From an uncultured Prevotellaceae bacterium (GTDB lineage Bacteria; Bacteroidota; Bacteroidia; Bacteroidales; Bacteroidaceae): DNA of 37,381 bases. The notes under the pieces are model-generated. The model searched no databases, was not told the DNA's origin, and saw nothing but the letters and a program-made list of their open reading frames with translations. The DNA is taken from NCBI GenBank assembly GCA_900318585.1, contig ONKY01000146.1:1-37381 (forward strand). Reading direction: 5' to 3'. How positions within the stretch are numbered: position 1 is the stretch's first letter; each line of letters begins with the position of its first letter. Both the position numbers and the translations under genes were made by a program. Shown piece after piece: positions 1-7,887 of this stretch.

Positions 1-108
1 TACTGTGTCATTCGTCTTTGCCGTAGACTTCGAGAGGAACATATCGCCGTTGGACATGTCCTTGAACACGACGGGGCGATAGTTTTCAGGATGAATACCT
101 TTTTTCAT
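1..108 (-). CDS. rpmE2: 50S ribosomal protein L31 type B, N-terminal part
   Basis: The first 36 codons of an L31 protein read leftwards and run off the window. The N-terminus [20 protein letters not shown] is typical of the type B (zinc-free, Cys-lacking) form of L31, a large-subunit ribosomal protein; no CxxC motif appears in the visible part. A Bacteroidetes promoter box lies about 40 bases upstream, so it is transcribed separately from the rnf operon that ends just before it. Recognition is by sequence pattern; the C-terminus is not visible. Confidence 0.93.
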   Translation of the reverse strand, partial: MKKGIHPENYRPVVFKDMSNGDMFLSKSTAKTNDTV

Positions 109-149
109 TTTATTTGTCTGTTATTTGTTTGATGATAAATTTCGGGCTG

Positions 150-157
150 CAAAGGTA
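150..157 (-). promoter_or_regulatory. promoter -7 box for rpmE2
   Basis: On the minus strand the box reads TACCTTTG, matching the Bacteroidetes -7 consensus TAnnTTTG. A TTTG that fits the -33 element lies 20 bases upstream, between the end of rnfA and this box. Confidence 0.75.
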
Positions 158-201
158 CTGCTTTTTTTCCGAACTGCCAAACTTTTGCCCTTATTTTTTC
201 T

Positions 202-804
202 TTAGTCAAGGCCAAACAGCGTACGAAGCCCGCCGTCAACTCCCGAGAAGCCCATGAAGGCAAGGCTCAGCAAACCGGCGGAGACCAGCACAATGGCCAT
301 GCCGCGCATACCCTTGGGAATGGCTGCCATCTCCAACTGCTCACGCATACCGGCAAAGACCGTCATTGCCAAGCCGAAGCCGATGGCCGTGGAGAAGGCG
401 TAGATAACAGACTGCAACAGATTGAAGTCCTTCTGGATAACCAGGATGGCCACACCGAGCACGGCGCAGTTGGTGGTGATGAGTGGCAGGAAGATACCCA
501 GTGCCTGATACAAGGCGGGCGACACCTTCTTGAGCACAATCTCAACCATCTGCACCAAAGAGGCAATGACGAGGATAAACACAATGGTCTGCAGATACTC
601 CAGGCCGAATGCCTCCAGCACATACTTCTGTACGAGCCACGTAACGATGGTGGCCAACGTCATCACGAAAGCCACGGCTGCCGACATGCCTAACGAGGTG
701 TCTATTTTCTTCGAGACGCCAAGGAACGGACAGATGCCGAGGAACTGCGCCAATATGATATTGTTGACGAAGATGGCGCTAATGAAAATCAATATGTATT
801 CCAT
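202..804 (-). CDS. rnfA: Rnf electron transport complex subunit RnfA
   Basis: Integral membrane subunit of the Rnf complex, which couples electron transfer between ferredoxin and NAD+ to ion movement across the cytoplasmic membrane. The 200-residue protein is almost entirely hydrophobic, with about six membrane segments, and opens with MEYILIFISAIFVNNIILAQ; FVNNIILAQFLGICPFLGVS is the conserved RnfA/NqrE signature. Length is normal for the family. It is the last gene of the operon; only 3 bases separate it from rnfE. RnfA and RnfE are homologous, with inverted topology, and together bind a 2Fe-2S cluster in characterised Rnf/Nqr complexes. NqrE is the close paralogue, but the rnfB and rnfC neighbours settle it as Rnf. 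Confidence 0.95.
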   Translation of the reverse strand: MEYILIFISAIFVNNIILAQFLGICPFLGVSKKIDTSLGMSAAVAFVMTLATIVTWLVQKYVLEAFGLEYLQTIVFILVIASLVQMVEIVLKKVSPALYQALGIFLPLITTNCAVLGVAILVIQKDFNLLQSVIYAFSTAIGFGLAMTVFAGMREQLEMAAIPKGMRGMAIVLVSAGLLSLAFMGFSGVDGGLRTLFGLD

Positions 805-807
805 AGT

Positions 808-1392
808 TTATGCGTTTCTGAGTTTATTGACAATGGCGATGAGGAAGCCGAGGGTGATGAATGCACCCGGAGGCAGCACGAAGAGCAGGATATTATAGGT
901 CTCCGGCAGCAGCGTCCAACCGAAGATGGAGCCTGAGCCAAGCACCTCGCGGACAATACCCAGCAGCGTCAGACCCAACGTAAAGCCAAGACCGATGCCG
1001 ATGCCGTCGAACAGCGAGGCTACGGGCGACTGCTTGGCGGCGAAGGCCTCAGCGCGACCGAGTATCACACAGTTCACAACAATCAGGGGGATAAACAGTC
1101 CGAGGGCTGCGTCAATGTCGGGCAGGAACGCCTTGATGACAAGCTGAAGGATTGTCACGAAAGCGGCAATCACCACGATAAACACAGGGATGCGCACCTT
1201 GTCAGGAGTAATACTCTTGAGGCATGAGATGACAAGGTTCGTGCAGATAAGCACGGCCATCGTGGCAAGCCCCATCGACATGCCGTTCATGGCAGAGGTT
1301 GTCGTAGCTAACGTGGGGCACATTCCCAGCATCAGGACGAACGTGGGGTTCTCCTTAACAATGCCGTTCTTGATGATACTTATATAGTTCAT
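808..1392 (-). CDS. rnfE: Rnf electron transport complex subunit RnfE
   Basis: Second of the two homologous RnfA/RnfE membrane subunits (194 residues, about six hydrophobic segments). The start MNYISIIKNGIVKENPTFVLMLGMCPTLA carries the family motif (N-P-x-F-V-x-x-L-G-x-C-P-x-L-A), with the Cys expected to ligate the 2Fe-2S centre shared with RnfA. The C-terminal half has the conserved GFTLGLTLLGIVREVLGSGS region and a PPGAFITLG stretch. It lies between rnfG and rnfA with very short gaps, in the usual Rnf order. Confidence 0.95.
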   Translation of the reverse strand: MNYISIIKNGIVKENPTFVLMLGMCPTLATTTSAMNGMSMGLATMAVLICTNLVISCLKSITPDKVRIPVFIVVIAAFVTILQLVIKAFLPDIDAALGLFIPLIVVNCVILGRAEAFAAKQSPVASLFDGIGIGLGFTLGLTLLGIVREVLGSGSIFGWTLLPETYNILLFVLPPGAFITLGFLIAIVNKLRNA

Positions 1393-1415
1393 AGCTTTGA
1401 ATACATAGTTCGTTA

Positions 1416-2042
1416 TTAATTATGATGCTGCTTTGAGGCACCGGTTTCTGCGTCGGTAGCAGGTGTGGCCTTGTAAGCATTATAAGCATTGTTCACTGCC
1501 AGCAGGAAGGCGCGGCTGGTGATGGTGGAGGCCGTGATGGCATCCACCTGGCCGCCGTCCTTCGATACGGTCAGCTTCTCCTTGGGATCCTTGCCGATGA
1601 TGTCACCCTTCTCTCCCTTCTGGAACCACTTGTCGGCCTTGGCACCGAGGCCAGGTGTCTCCGCATGTTCCAACAGGGTGTAGCCGAGTATCTTGCCATC
1701 AGGATTAAAGCCCACCAGCACCTTCAGATCGCCGCCAAAGCCACCGGTAGTACTCTCCACAGCGGCACCGAGGTCTTTACCCTGCGCGTCCTGGGTCTGA
1801 TAGATAATAAAAGTGAGTTCCTTACCCTTGGCATCGTTCTGGCGGACGGTATCAGTATTCGCAACGGTGATTCCGTCACAAGCCATCACCGCCCTAATGC
1901 CATCGGCCAGTGCTTTCTCCTTCTGCTGCGCAATGGGGCCACTGGTCACGTCGTTCACCAGTGCGAGAATGCCGCCCATGATGACGGCGACGCCCGTAAG
2001 CACCAGCACCATATTCGTTAAAGATGATTCTATCTTCTTCAT
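1416..2042 (-). CDS. rnfG: Rnf electron transport complex subunit RnfG, FMN-binding
   Basis: Periplasm-facing flavoprotein subunit. It has one N-terminal membrane anchor (residues about 10-32) followed by an FMN-binding domain. The covalent flavinylation site, normally (S/T)GA(S/T), is visible as DAITASTITS near residues 165-175, so the attachment Thr is kept while the two middle residues are Ala-Ser instead of Gly-Ala. The ETPGLGAK segment before it is conserved in RnfG/NqrC. The C-terminal tail (KATPATDAETGASKQHHN) is polar and variable. Length of 208 residues is normal. Flavinylation needs an ApbE transferase, which is not in this window. Confidence 0.94.
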   Translation of the reverse strand: MKKIESSLTNMVLVLTGVAVIMGGILALVNDVTSGPIAQQKEKALADGIRAVMACDGITVANTDTVRQNDAKGKELTFIIYQTQDAQGKDLGAAVESTTGGFGGDLKVLVGFNPDGKILGYTLLEHAETPGLGAKADKWFQKGEKGDIIGKDPKEKLTVSKDGGQVDAITASTITSRAFLLAVNNAYNAYKATPATDAETGASKQHHN

Positions 2043-2087
2043 AACTTCTTAACTCCTTTAACTCCTTAACTCCTTTAACTCCTTCCT
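2043..2087 (-). repeat. short tandem linker repeat between rnfG and rnfD
   Basis: The spacer is built from repeats of a 9-11 base unit, TTAACTCCTT/TAACTCC, four to five copies. It fills nearly the whole gap between the rnfD stop and the rnfG start. One of several simple-repeat spacers in this window. Confidence 0.7.
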
Positions 2088-3098
2088 CTACTTCTTCTCC
2101 GGCACTTCTCCAAAGCGCTTGGGCTTGACGTAGTTGTTAATCAGCGGTGTGAAAGCATTCATGATGAGGATGGCAAACGACATACCCTCGGGATAGGCGC
2201 CCCAGTTTCGGATGATAATGGTAAGCAGACCGATGGCAACACCATAGATAATCTGCCCCTTCGGGGTCATGGGCGAAGTAACGTAGTCCGTTGCCATGAA
2301 GATGGCTCCCAGCATCAGACCACCAGAGAGGATCACCGATAACGGGTCAGCATAGACGGGATTGGCTAAATGCATCAGGCCACTGAACACAAACACCGTG
2401 GCGATGATGCTGACGGGGATGTGCCAAGTGATGATCTTTCTCACAAGCATATAGACCAAGCCAACGAGCAGTGCCAAGGCACACACCTCGCCAATGGTTC
2501 CTGCACCGCCTGCCATGGCGTGGTCGCCCAAGAGCAGGGAGAAGGAGTCTGGCAACTGCTGGAGCACGGAGGCATCGCCTTCTTTGATGGCCGTTTTCAT
2601 CAATGACAAGGGCGTGGCGCCCGTCGTGGCATCGGTATAGCCGCTCAACCCTAACTGTCCGGCAACGGGCCACGACGTCATCTGGGCGGGGAAGGCCACG
2701 AGCAGGGCGCAGCGGCCTACCAGGGCGGGGTTAAAAATGTTCTGGCCCAAGCCGCCGAAGGTCATCTTACCTACGCCGATAGCAAAGAGGGCACCTATCA
2801 GGATAATCCACACGGGCAGGTTCGACGGCAGGTTCATACCCAGTAAGAGACCTGTCAGGGCTGCAGAGCCGTCGAGGACGGTATTCCGTTCGTTCTTCAG
2901 CATGTATTTGTTGATGGCCCACTCAAAGAATACGCAGGCTACCACACTGGTCAGGCACACGATGGCCGAGCCCAGGCCGAAGTAATAAAATGACACGAGC
3001 AGTGCAGGCAGCAGGGCGACGATGACGCCGTACATGTTGCGCTCAACGGTGTCGGTGCCGTGGGCGTGTGGCGAAAGAGAAACGATTAACTTTCCCAT
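2088..3098 (-). CDS. rnfD: Rnf electron transport complex subunit RnfD
   Basis: Polytopic membrane flavoprotein of the Rnf complex (336 residues, roughly ten hydrophobic segments). The covalent FMN motif is TTGATPLSLMK at about residues 158-168, matching the RnfD/NqrB S/T-G-A-T consensus. The N-terminal stretch LIVSLSPHAH and the loop GGLGQNIFNPALVGR are family signatures. It follows rnfC by 36 bases and is followed by rnfG. NqrB is longer at the N-terminus (about 410 residues), so RnfD is the better call. Confidence 0.95.
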   Translation of the reverse strand: MGKLIVSLSPHAHGTDTVERNMYGVIVALLPALLVSFYYFGLGSAIVCLTSVVACVFFEWAINKYMLKNERNTVLDGSAALTGLLLGMNLPSNLPVWIILIGALFAIGVGKMTFGGLGQNIFNPALVGRCALLVAFPAQMTSWPVAGQLGLSGYTDATTGATPLSLMKTAIKEGDASVLQQLPDSFSLLLGDHAMAGGAGTIGEVCALALLVGLVYMLVRKIITWHIPVSIIATVFVFSGLMHLANPVYADPLSVILSGGLMLGAIFMATDYVTSPMTPKGQIIYGVAIGLLTIIIRNWGAYPEGMSFAILIMNAFTPLINNYVKPKRFGEVPEKK

Positions 3099-3134
3099 AA
3101 TATTAATTCATAATTAATGATGCATAATGCATAA
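3099..3134 (-). repeat. AT-rich linker repeat between rnfC and rnfD
   Basis: The spacer reads as overlapping copies of TAATTCATAATTAATGATGC and GCATAATGCATAATTA. The same GCATTAT/ATAATGC words occur in the spacer at 30025-30112 in a different operon. Confidence 0.65.
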
Positions 3135-4502
3135 TTACTTTTTAGCAGCTCGGCTGCGGATAATTCCCATAACAGTGCTCTTGCCCAAGCGGATATTGTC
3201 GAGCAGCGGACGGTGGGCTGGACAGGTGAACTGGCACGAGCCGCACTCTATGCACGAGGTGATCTCCTCATGCTCGCACGTCTCCCAATTCTTGAACGCT
3301 GAAAGTTTTGCCAGCAGGTAAGGCTCTAAGCCCATCGGACAAGCGCCCACGCATTTGGCACAGCGGATGCACGGCTCCGGCTCCTTGCGAACGGCATCGT
3401 CACCGCTGAGGACTGTCACCGAGTTCGTTCCCTTGCAGATGGGCACTTCCACCGAAGTCAGCGCCTTGCCCATCATCGGGCCACCGGCCAGCAGTTTGTT
3501 GTCGCCTTCGGGCATACCGCCGCAGGCATCTATCAAATCCTTCATCGGCGTACCCATGCGAACGAGGAAGTTTCCGGGATTCTTGATTAGCTTGCCCGTC
3601 ACGGTGGTATAGCGTTCAAAGAGCGGCTTGCGCTTCATAACTGCCTCATACACAGCGTATGCAGTACCAACATTTTGAACAATTGCTCCAACGTTTACTG
3701 GAATGGCTGGCGGGGCGGGCACCTGACGGCGGATAACGGCATCGACAAGTTGCTTCTCACCACCCTGAGGATAGCGTTGCTTCAGGGGCACCACCTCCAC
3801 ATGGTATTCCGAAGCGGAAAACGCGTCGGCACACTTCTTCGTCAGCAGCTCTATTGCGGCGGGCTTGTTGGTCTCGATGCCAATATAACCGGTTTTTACC
3901 TTGGCGGCTTTCATCAGCAGTTCCAAGCCTACGAGTATCTCGTCGGCCTTCTCCATCATCAGGCGGTAATCGGCGGTGATGTAAGGCTCGCACTCCACTG
4001 CATTGATTATCACGCACTCGGCCTTCGCCGTAGGCGGCGGGGTGAGTTTGATAAAGGTGGGGAAGCCTGCGCCTCCCATACCCGTGACTCCTGCCACTTT
4101 TACGCGCTCAACAATCTCCTCGGGTGTCAGCTCGGGGTGTTCGGCCACCGTTTCCAGCTTCGGCGAGCGGTCTATAGACTCTTCCCACTCATCGCCCTCC
4201 ACATTGATGATAATCACTGGCTTACGATAGCCCGTGGCATCAATGGCGGTGTCAATCTTGAACACCTTACCACTGACTGACGAATAGATCGGGGCCGACA
4301 CGAAACCGCCAGCCTCAGCAATGAGCGTGCCCACCTTCACCTCATCGCCCTTTTGGACGACAGGCTTAGCGGGGGCGCCGATGTGCTGACTCAGGGGGAA
4401 TATCGCCTGCTTGGGCAGCGCTGCCACCTGGGTAGCGGCCTCGTGTGTCAGCTTGTTCTCTTCAGGGTGTACGCCACCTATTCGGAATGTCTTGATTTTC
4501 AT
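3135..4502 (-). CDS. rnfC: Rnf electron transport complex subunit RnfC
   Basis: Peripheral NADH-side subunit of Rnf (455 residues). It contains the glycine-rich GVTGMGGAGFPTFIKL nucleotide/FMN-binding region of the NuoF-like fold, and two 4Fe-4S motifs near the C-terminus: CIRCAKCVGACP and CIECGSCQFTCP. The N-terminal lipoyl-like domain (GGVHPEENKLT) is typical. The start codon overlaps the rnfB stop by four bases (ATGA), which indicates translational coupling. Length is normal; the long C-terminal repeat tail of E. coli RsxC is absent. Confidence 0.95.
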   Translation of the reverse strand: MKIKTFRIGGVHPEENKLTHEAATQVAALPKQAIFPLSQHIGAPAKPVVQKGDEVKVGTLIAEAGGFVSAPIYSSVSGKVFKIDTAIDATGYRKPVIIINVEGDEWEESIDRSPKLETVAEHPELTPEEIVERVKVAGVTGMGGAGFPTFIKLTPPPTAKAECVIINAVECEPYITADYRLMMEKADEILVGLELLMKAAKVKTGYIGIETNKPAAIELLTKKCADAFSASEYHVEVVPLKQRYPQGGEKQLVDAVIRRQVPAPPAIPVNVGAIVQNVGTAYAVYEAVMKRKPLFERYTTVTGKLIKNPGNFLVRMGTPMKDLIDACGGMPEGDNKLLAGGPMMGKALTSVEVPICKGTNSVTVLSGDDAVRKEPEPCIRCAKCVGACPMGLEPYLLAKLSAFKNWETCEHEEITSCIECGSCQFTCPAHRPLLDNIRLGKSTVMGIIRSRAAKK

Positions 4503-5425
4503 GCTTCTGCCTCCTTTCTTGGTTGATTAACCGGAATTTCCGGTTTTCCCAGAGATTCCGGATTTTCCGGTTTGACCGAGGGTTCCGGCTTGGGTTTCGG
4601 TGCAGGGAAGTTCACTGCTACGATGGCATGCGTGGGGCACACCTTCTCACATTTGCGACAGAGGCGGCACTTGTCTGGGTCAATGTAAGAACAGTTACTC
4701 TCCACGGTAATGGCTCCAAACGGGCACTCTTTTTCGCACTTGCCACAACCTATGCAACTCACCTTGCAGGCCTTCATAGACACGGCACCTTTGTCCTTAT
4801 TCACGCAACTGACGAATACTCTCCTACCCATCGGGCCTTTCTTGCGCAGTTCAATGATATTGCGCGGGCAGGCTTTCGTGCACGCACCGCAGGCCGTACA
4901 CTTGTCTTCGTCAACTTCCGGCAGACCCGTCTCGGGGTTGATGTGAATTGCATCAAACTGGCAAGCCTCCACACAGTCGCCGCATCCCAAGCATCCGAAT
5001 CCGCAGGCTGTCTCACCAGCGCCGCAGGCGTTCATGGCGGCACAAGTACGCAGGCCAGCATATTCAGCTATCTTCGGGCGCAGCTCACACGTGCCATGAC
5101 ATCTCACCACAGCCACCTTCGGCTCACCGTTGGCAATGGCCATTCCCAGCAGGTCTGCCACCTGACTCATCACGTCCTGGCCACCCACTGGACAGGACAG
5201 GCCGTCAAGGCTTCCGGCGTCGGCCCCTTTTACCAGTGCGTCGGCCATACCTCCACAGCCAGGGAAACCGCAGCCGCCGCAGTTGGCACCGGGCAGCAGC
5301 GCGTTCACCTCTGCAATGCGAGGATCTTCATAGACAGCGAACTTCTTGGAGCACAGGTACAGCACGACTGCTGCCGTCAGGCCGATGGCTCCAAGTACAA
5401 TCACTGCGATTAAAACGAAATTCAT
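4499..5425 (-). CDS. rnfB: Rnf electron transport complex subunit RnfB, multi-cluster ferredoxin
   Basis: Ferredoxin-side subunit of Rnf, anchored by one N-terminal membrane helix (residues 3-25). The NCGGCGFPGCGG motif at about residues 48-59 binds a 4Fe-4S cluster (the DUF/Fer4_15-like domain). Further down are four more Cys groups of the CxxCxxCxxxC type (CGFGCLGCGDCVEAC, CTACGACTKAC, CIGCGKCEKEC, CRLCRKCEKVC), so at least five clusters are expected. The last 35 residues form a Pro/Lys/Glu-rich tail whose DNA has small TTTCCGG duplications and is probably flexible. Length 308 is at the longer end for the family. It lies 36 bases after the rseC-like gene. Confidence 0.95.
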   Translation of the reverse strand: MNFVLIAVIVLGAIGLTAAVVLYLCSKKFAVYEDPRIAEVNALLPGANCGGCGFPGCGGMADALVKGADAGSLDGLSCPVGGQDVMSQVADLLGMAIANGEPKVAVVRCHGTCELRPKIAEYAGLRTCAAMNACGAGETACGFGCLGCGDCVEACQFDAIHINPETGLPEVDEDKCTACGACTKACPRNIIELRKKGPMGRRVFVSCVNKDKGAVSMKACKVSCIGCGKCEKECPFGAITVESNCSYIDPDKCRLCRKCEKVCPTHAIVAVNFPAPKPKPEPSVKPENPESLGKPEIPVNQPRKEAEA

Positions 5426-5461
5426 AATAATGTATGACTTTTATTTGTTTTAGTTTGTTTT

Positions 5462-5878
5462 TTATGCTACTTCCAGCTGGAACGACACGCGGCGGCTGAC
5501 ACTGTCGCGCAAAAACCAGAGTATGATATAATAAGGTATAAGGACGCCAATGGCGGATAGTGCAGCCACACCTTCACGGGATGTGAGAAACAGTACTCCC
5601 ACCAGCACGCTGACAAGCAGCAGGAGCGGTAGACCGAATCCTAAGATCAGCGCACGGTTGGCTACACCGAGCGAAGTGCTGACCACCACTTGCTGTCCCT
5701 TATGGTATCCCGTGCTATCGGCGCAAGCAACATCCACCATCTTCACCTTGGACTCCGAAGCATTGCAATGAGCAGCCACCTTACAGCCAGCACAGGCAGA
5801 TGTCTGAAGGATACGCACCTTCACACACCCGTCAGCAATACTTTCAATAACCCCTGAATGACTGATCTTGCTACTCAT
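5462..5878 (-). CDS. RseC/MucC-family protein (SoxR-reducing system type), first gene of the rnf operon
   Basis: A 138-residue membrane protein with the Cys motif ACAGCKVAAHCNA near residues 29-41 and two hydrophobic segments (about 75-95 and 100-120). This is the layout of the RseC/MucC family (PF04246), which in many bacteria is encoded with rnf/rsx genes and takes part in SoxR reduction or sigma-E control. In Bacteroidales it commonly heads the rnf operon. The Cys residues may hold a metal centre or take part in electron transfer; that is inference. A promoter box is about 55 bases upstream. Confidence 0.88.
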   Translation of the reverse strand: MSSKISHSGVIESIADGCVKVRILQTSACAGCKVAAHCNASESKVKMVDVACADSTGYHKGQQVVVSTSLGVANRALILGFGLPLLLLVSVLVGVLFLTSREGVAALSAIGVLIPYYIILWFLRDSVSRRVSFQLEVA

Positions 5879-5933
5879 AGATTCTTGTCGTTGCCAAACG
5901 ACACTTGGCCTGCCTTATCTTATATATTCCCTG

Positions 5934-5941
5934 CAAAGGTA
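5934..5941 (-). promoter_or_regulatory. promoter -7 box for the rseC-rnfBCDGEA operon
   Basis: Minus-strand TACCTTTG matches TAnnTTTG; it is the only such box seen upstream of the operon. Confidence 0.75.
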
Positions 5942-6026
5942 CAACAAATTTATGGATTATTGGGCGGCAAATTGTTTTTTTTTCAAAAAAAAGCCGTAAT
6001 CGTTTGCAAGTACAAATCATTTTTTA

Positions 6027-6034
6027 TACTTTTG
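6027..6034 (+). promoter_or_regulatory. promoter -7 box for the gene at 6062
   Basis: TACTTTTG matches TAnnTTTG and lies 27 bases before the ATG at 6062. This favours that start over an upstream in-frame ATG at 5858, which lies upstream of the box. Confidence 0.65.
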
Positions 6035-6061
6035 CGGAATAATACGAAAAAACAGATACTG

Positions 6062-6502
6062 ATGAAAGCAACAGAACAAACGCAACAACAGCTGGAAAGG
6101 GCTATTAGGAAAATAGCCGAGAAGTATCCTACTACCATGGAAGCCACGGTTTTGACTGACATACACATCCGTGTCACGCAGGAAACTGGAGAACTGATGG
6201 CCTTCGACGATGATGACCTGGAGGTGACTCGTTGTGTCGTGGAGCAGTGGATTGACAACAAGGACGACGATTTCTACGAGCAGATCACCACCATTCTCCG
6301 CCGCTCGATTGAACGACAGAAGAGCTTAGTGGAGAACATGGCCATCCTGAAGCCCTACTCCTTTGTGCTAGAAAATGATGACAAGGAGAACATGGCAGAA
6401 CTCTATGTTGTAGATGATGATACCGTCATCATTGACACAGAACTGATGGCTGACTTGGACAAGGACTTGGACAGCTTCTTCAAAAAACTACTGAAAGACT
6501 AA
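6062..6502 (+). CDS. conserved hypothetical acidic protein
   Basis: 146 residues, strongly acidic, no signal peptide or membrane segment. I do not recognise a named domain. The sequence has the look of a small alpha/beta cytoplasmic protein: an N-terminal helix (residues 3-20), a beta segment ATVLTDIHIRVTQETGEL, a DDDD run, a helical middle rich in Gln/Glu/Arg, and a C-terminal acidic helix. The start at 6062 was chosen because the promoter box at 6027 lies inside the longer open frame. It is monocistronic: the next gene is on the other strand. Confidence 0.8.
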   Translation: MKATEQTQQQLERAIRKIAEKYPTTMEATVLTDIHIRVTQETGELMAFDDDDLEVTRCVVEQWIDNKDDDFYEQITTILRRSIERQKSLVENMAILKPYSFVLENDDKENMAELYVVDDDTVIIDTELMADLDKDLDSFFKKLLKD

Positions 6503-6520
6503 AGGCAGGGAAAGAGCGTT

Positions 6521-7132
6521 TCACTGCTTGATGAACGTCCGCCCATCGCCCACATGATACACCTGCTGATTGGTCTTGCTGACGGACAGGAATTCCCTCA
6601 CAATAATCTCATAGTCGCGACTGATGATACAGTCGGAGACAGGTTTCTTCTCTGTACCTAAAGTAACGGGTAAAGGGGAGTAGATTTTCAACTTGTCTAC
6701 AGGTGCATAGCTGTCGTCCAGCGAGTAGAGCCAGAGTGAATAGCCCTCATAGCCCTGCGACAGTGCAATCAAGATGAGCTTTGCACCAAAGCTTTCAGGG
6801 AGAGCTATTGCCAACGGTGCCTGCTCGCCACTAACCTCCAGCACATCTGCCACATAGTCGGGAACACTGACAAAGCGCGGAAGCGTCGTGGCGTATTCCT
6901 CATCACACACTACCGGCAATGGCTGAAGGAGCAGACTGTCATAGAATGCCTTTAGCGGGTTCTCCTCCGCCACGCGTATGCCCTGCAGACGCAGGCGCTC
7001 CAGATTGTCGAGCGCCATGACACTGTCTATCTTGTGTTGCAAGTCGGCAGGATCCTGACGCTTGCCTCCGCACGCCGCCAGCAAGACAGCCATCAAGACA
7101 AGCATGGCAGCGATAAGCTTTTCACCTCTCAT
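6521..7132 (-). CDS. hypothetical lipoprotein
   Basis: 203 residues with a lipoprotein signal: a hydrophobic stretch and the lipobox LLAAC at residues 17-21 followed by GGK, so it is probably attached to the envelope. I do not recognise the mature domain; it has several aromatic/hydrophobic strands (LLILIALSQGYEGYSLWLYSLDDSY-like region near the middle) that suggest a beta-rich fold. The first six codons (MRGEKL) fall inside a simple linker repeat that continues upstream to the RNase P gene, so the natural start may be repeat-derived. No TAnnTTTG box is seen between it and rnpB; it might be transcribed by read-through. Confidence 0.75.
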   Translation of the reverse strand: MRGEKLIAAMLVLMAVLLAACGGKRQDPADLQHKIDSVMALDNLERLRLQGIRVAEENPLKAFYDSLLLQPLPVVCDEEYATTLPRFVSVPDYVADVLEVSGEQAPLAIALPESFGAKLILIALSQGYEGYSLWLYSLDDSYAPVDKLKIYSPLPVTLGTEKKPVSDCIISRDYEIIVREFLSVSKTNQQVYHVGDGRTFIKQ

Positions 7133-7171
7133 TTCTCACCTTTCATTTCTTAGTTCTCATTTCTTATTTAT
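7114..7171 (-). repeat. simple linker repeat over the lipoprotein start
   Basis: On the minus strand it reads as repeated GAGAAATGAGA / AAGAAATGAAAGGTGAG words. It covers the gap between rnpB and the lipoprotein gene and supplies the ATG of the latter. Confidence 0.6.
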
Positions 7172-7187
7172 AAAAAAGCACTGCCCC
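7172..7187 (-). terminator. rnpB 3' end / termination
   Basis: Six T residues (minus strand) follow the 3' strand of P1, so the P1 helix plus T tract could act as the intrinsic terminator of rnpB. Confidence 0.5.
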
Positions 7188-7561
7188 TGTAAGCCGGGTT
7201 CTGTACTGACATTGCTGCCAGTGTCTGCCATTTATCTACGCCATGAGTCACCCCATGGCTCCAGCGTTCTACCCTCCATCGCACACGCCCTTGAGGGGTG
7301 ACTCGGACGGACAGCCCTCAATCGATGGTATACGCGAACTTGCAGCCCCCAGTTGGCACAGCACGACTGTCACCAGCCGTCTGGTGGTCTCTTACACCAC
7401 CTTCTCACCCTTACCTCCATCCAGAAAGAAAGGAGGCGGTTGTTTTCTTCTGCCGTCACCTGCCGTCACCGACAGCTTCCACTTTCAGAAGTGGGGTGTC
7501 CTATGCTGCCCGGACTTTCCTCCCGTGCACTCCAGGCACCAGCGGCAGACCGGGGCAGTGC
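7178..7561 (-). ncRNA. rnpB: RNase P RNA
   Basis: Catalytic RNA of RNase P, which removes 5' leaders of tRNA precursors. The conserved 5' core GAGGAAAGTCCGGGC is at about 7507-7524 (minus strand), the central GGTGTAAGAGACCACCAG element at about 7383-7402, and the 3' core ACAGAACCCGGCTTAC at about 7189-7204. The two ends, GCACTGCCCC and GGGGCAGTGC, form a perfect 10 bp P1 helix, which sets the boundaries; ends may differ by a few bases. Length of about 384 is normal for the bacterial type A class. A promoter box lies just upstream and a T run follows P1 directly. Confidence 0.95.
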
Positions 7562-7571
7562 TATCCGGGTG

Positions 7572-7579
7572 CAAAGATA
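7572..7579 (-). promoter_or_regulatory. promoter -7 box for rnpB
   Basis: Minus-strand TATCTTTG matches TAnnTTTG and lies 11 bases before the P1 helix, which fits a transcript starting at or a few bases before the mature 5' end. Confidence 0.75.
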
Positions 7580-7887
7580 GCTAAAAAAATCGAATAATAA
7601 GCCGATTGAGACAAAAATAGTTTGCCATTATGCACGAAAACTGAGGATTATTCATTAATCTTGTACCCGATAGGCCAACATCCGCTTCATGACAACCAGC
7701 CGCACAGTGCTGACCATTTACCGTCTCCTCTCTGCCGGAGTGCTGGTGTTGTTCGGCGCACTGGCAAGGAGCCGACATTCCACCGAAGCCAGCTGCCAGA
7801 GATTAAAAAAGACTTGCATGTTGGGAGTAATCCCACCACCCATCGGTTCAACCAAATAAGGACAGATCGCGTCTGTATCCTTCCAAA
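7580..7887. other. gene-poor stretch between rnpB and the YbjQ-family gene
   Basis: About 300 bases without a convincing gene. It contains a 56-codon open frame (7689-7859, listed separately). I see no RNA gene or clear terminator here. Confidence 0.5.
7689..7859 (+). CDS. possible small membrane protein, low confidence
   Basis: 56-codon frame from ATG to TAA. The N-terminal half (IYRLLSAGVLVLFGAL) is a plausible single membrane segment; after residue 27 the sequence looks unstructured and unlike a protein (RSRHSTEASCQRLKK). It could be the start of a decayed gene whose 3' part was lost. No promoter box was found close upstream. Confidence 0.2.
   Translation: MTTSRTVLTIYRLLSAGVLVLFGALARSRHSTEASCQRLKKTCMLGVIPPPIGSTK

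Noticed and set aside
2043-2087. Possible CRISPR-like array from short repeats in spacers
   Set aside because: The repeats are contiguous short words without unique spacers of even length, and no cas genes are present; the same applies to the other linker repeats.
4523-5413. Long plus-strand open frame opposite rnfB
   Set aside because: Antisense shadow of the Cys-codon-rich rnfB; no recognisable protein, and rnfB is unmistakable.
7243-7597. Three overlapping plus-strand open frames
   Set aside because: They lie on the complement of the RNase P RNA gene, which is defined by its conserved cores and P1 helix.
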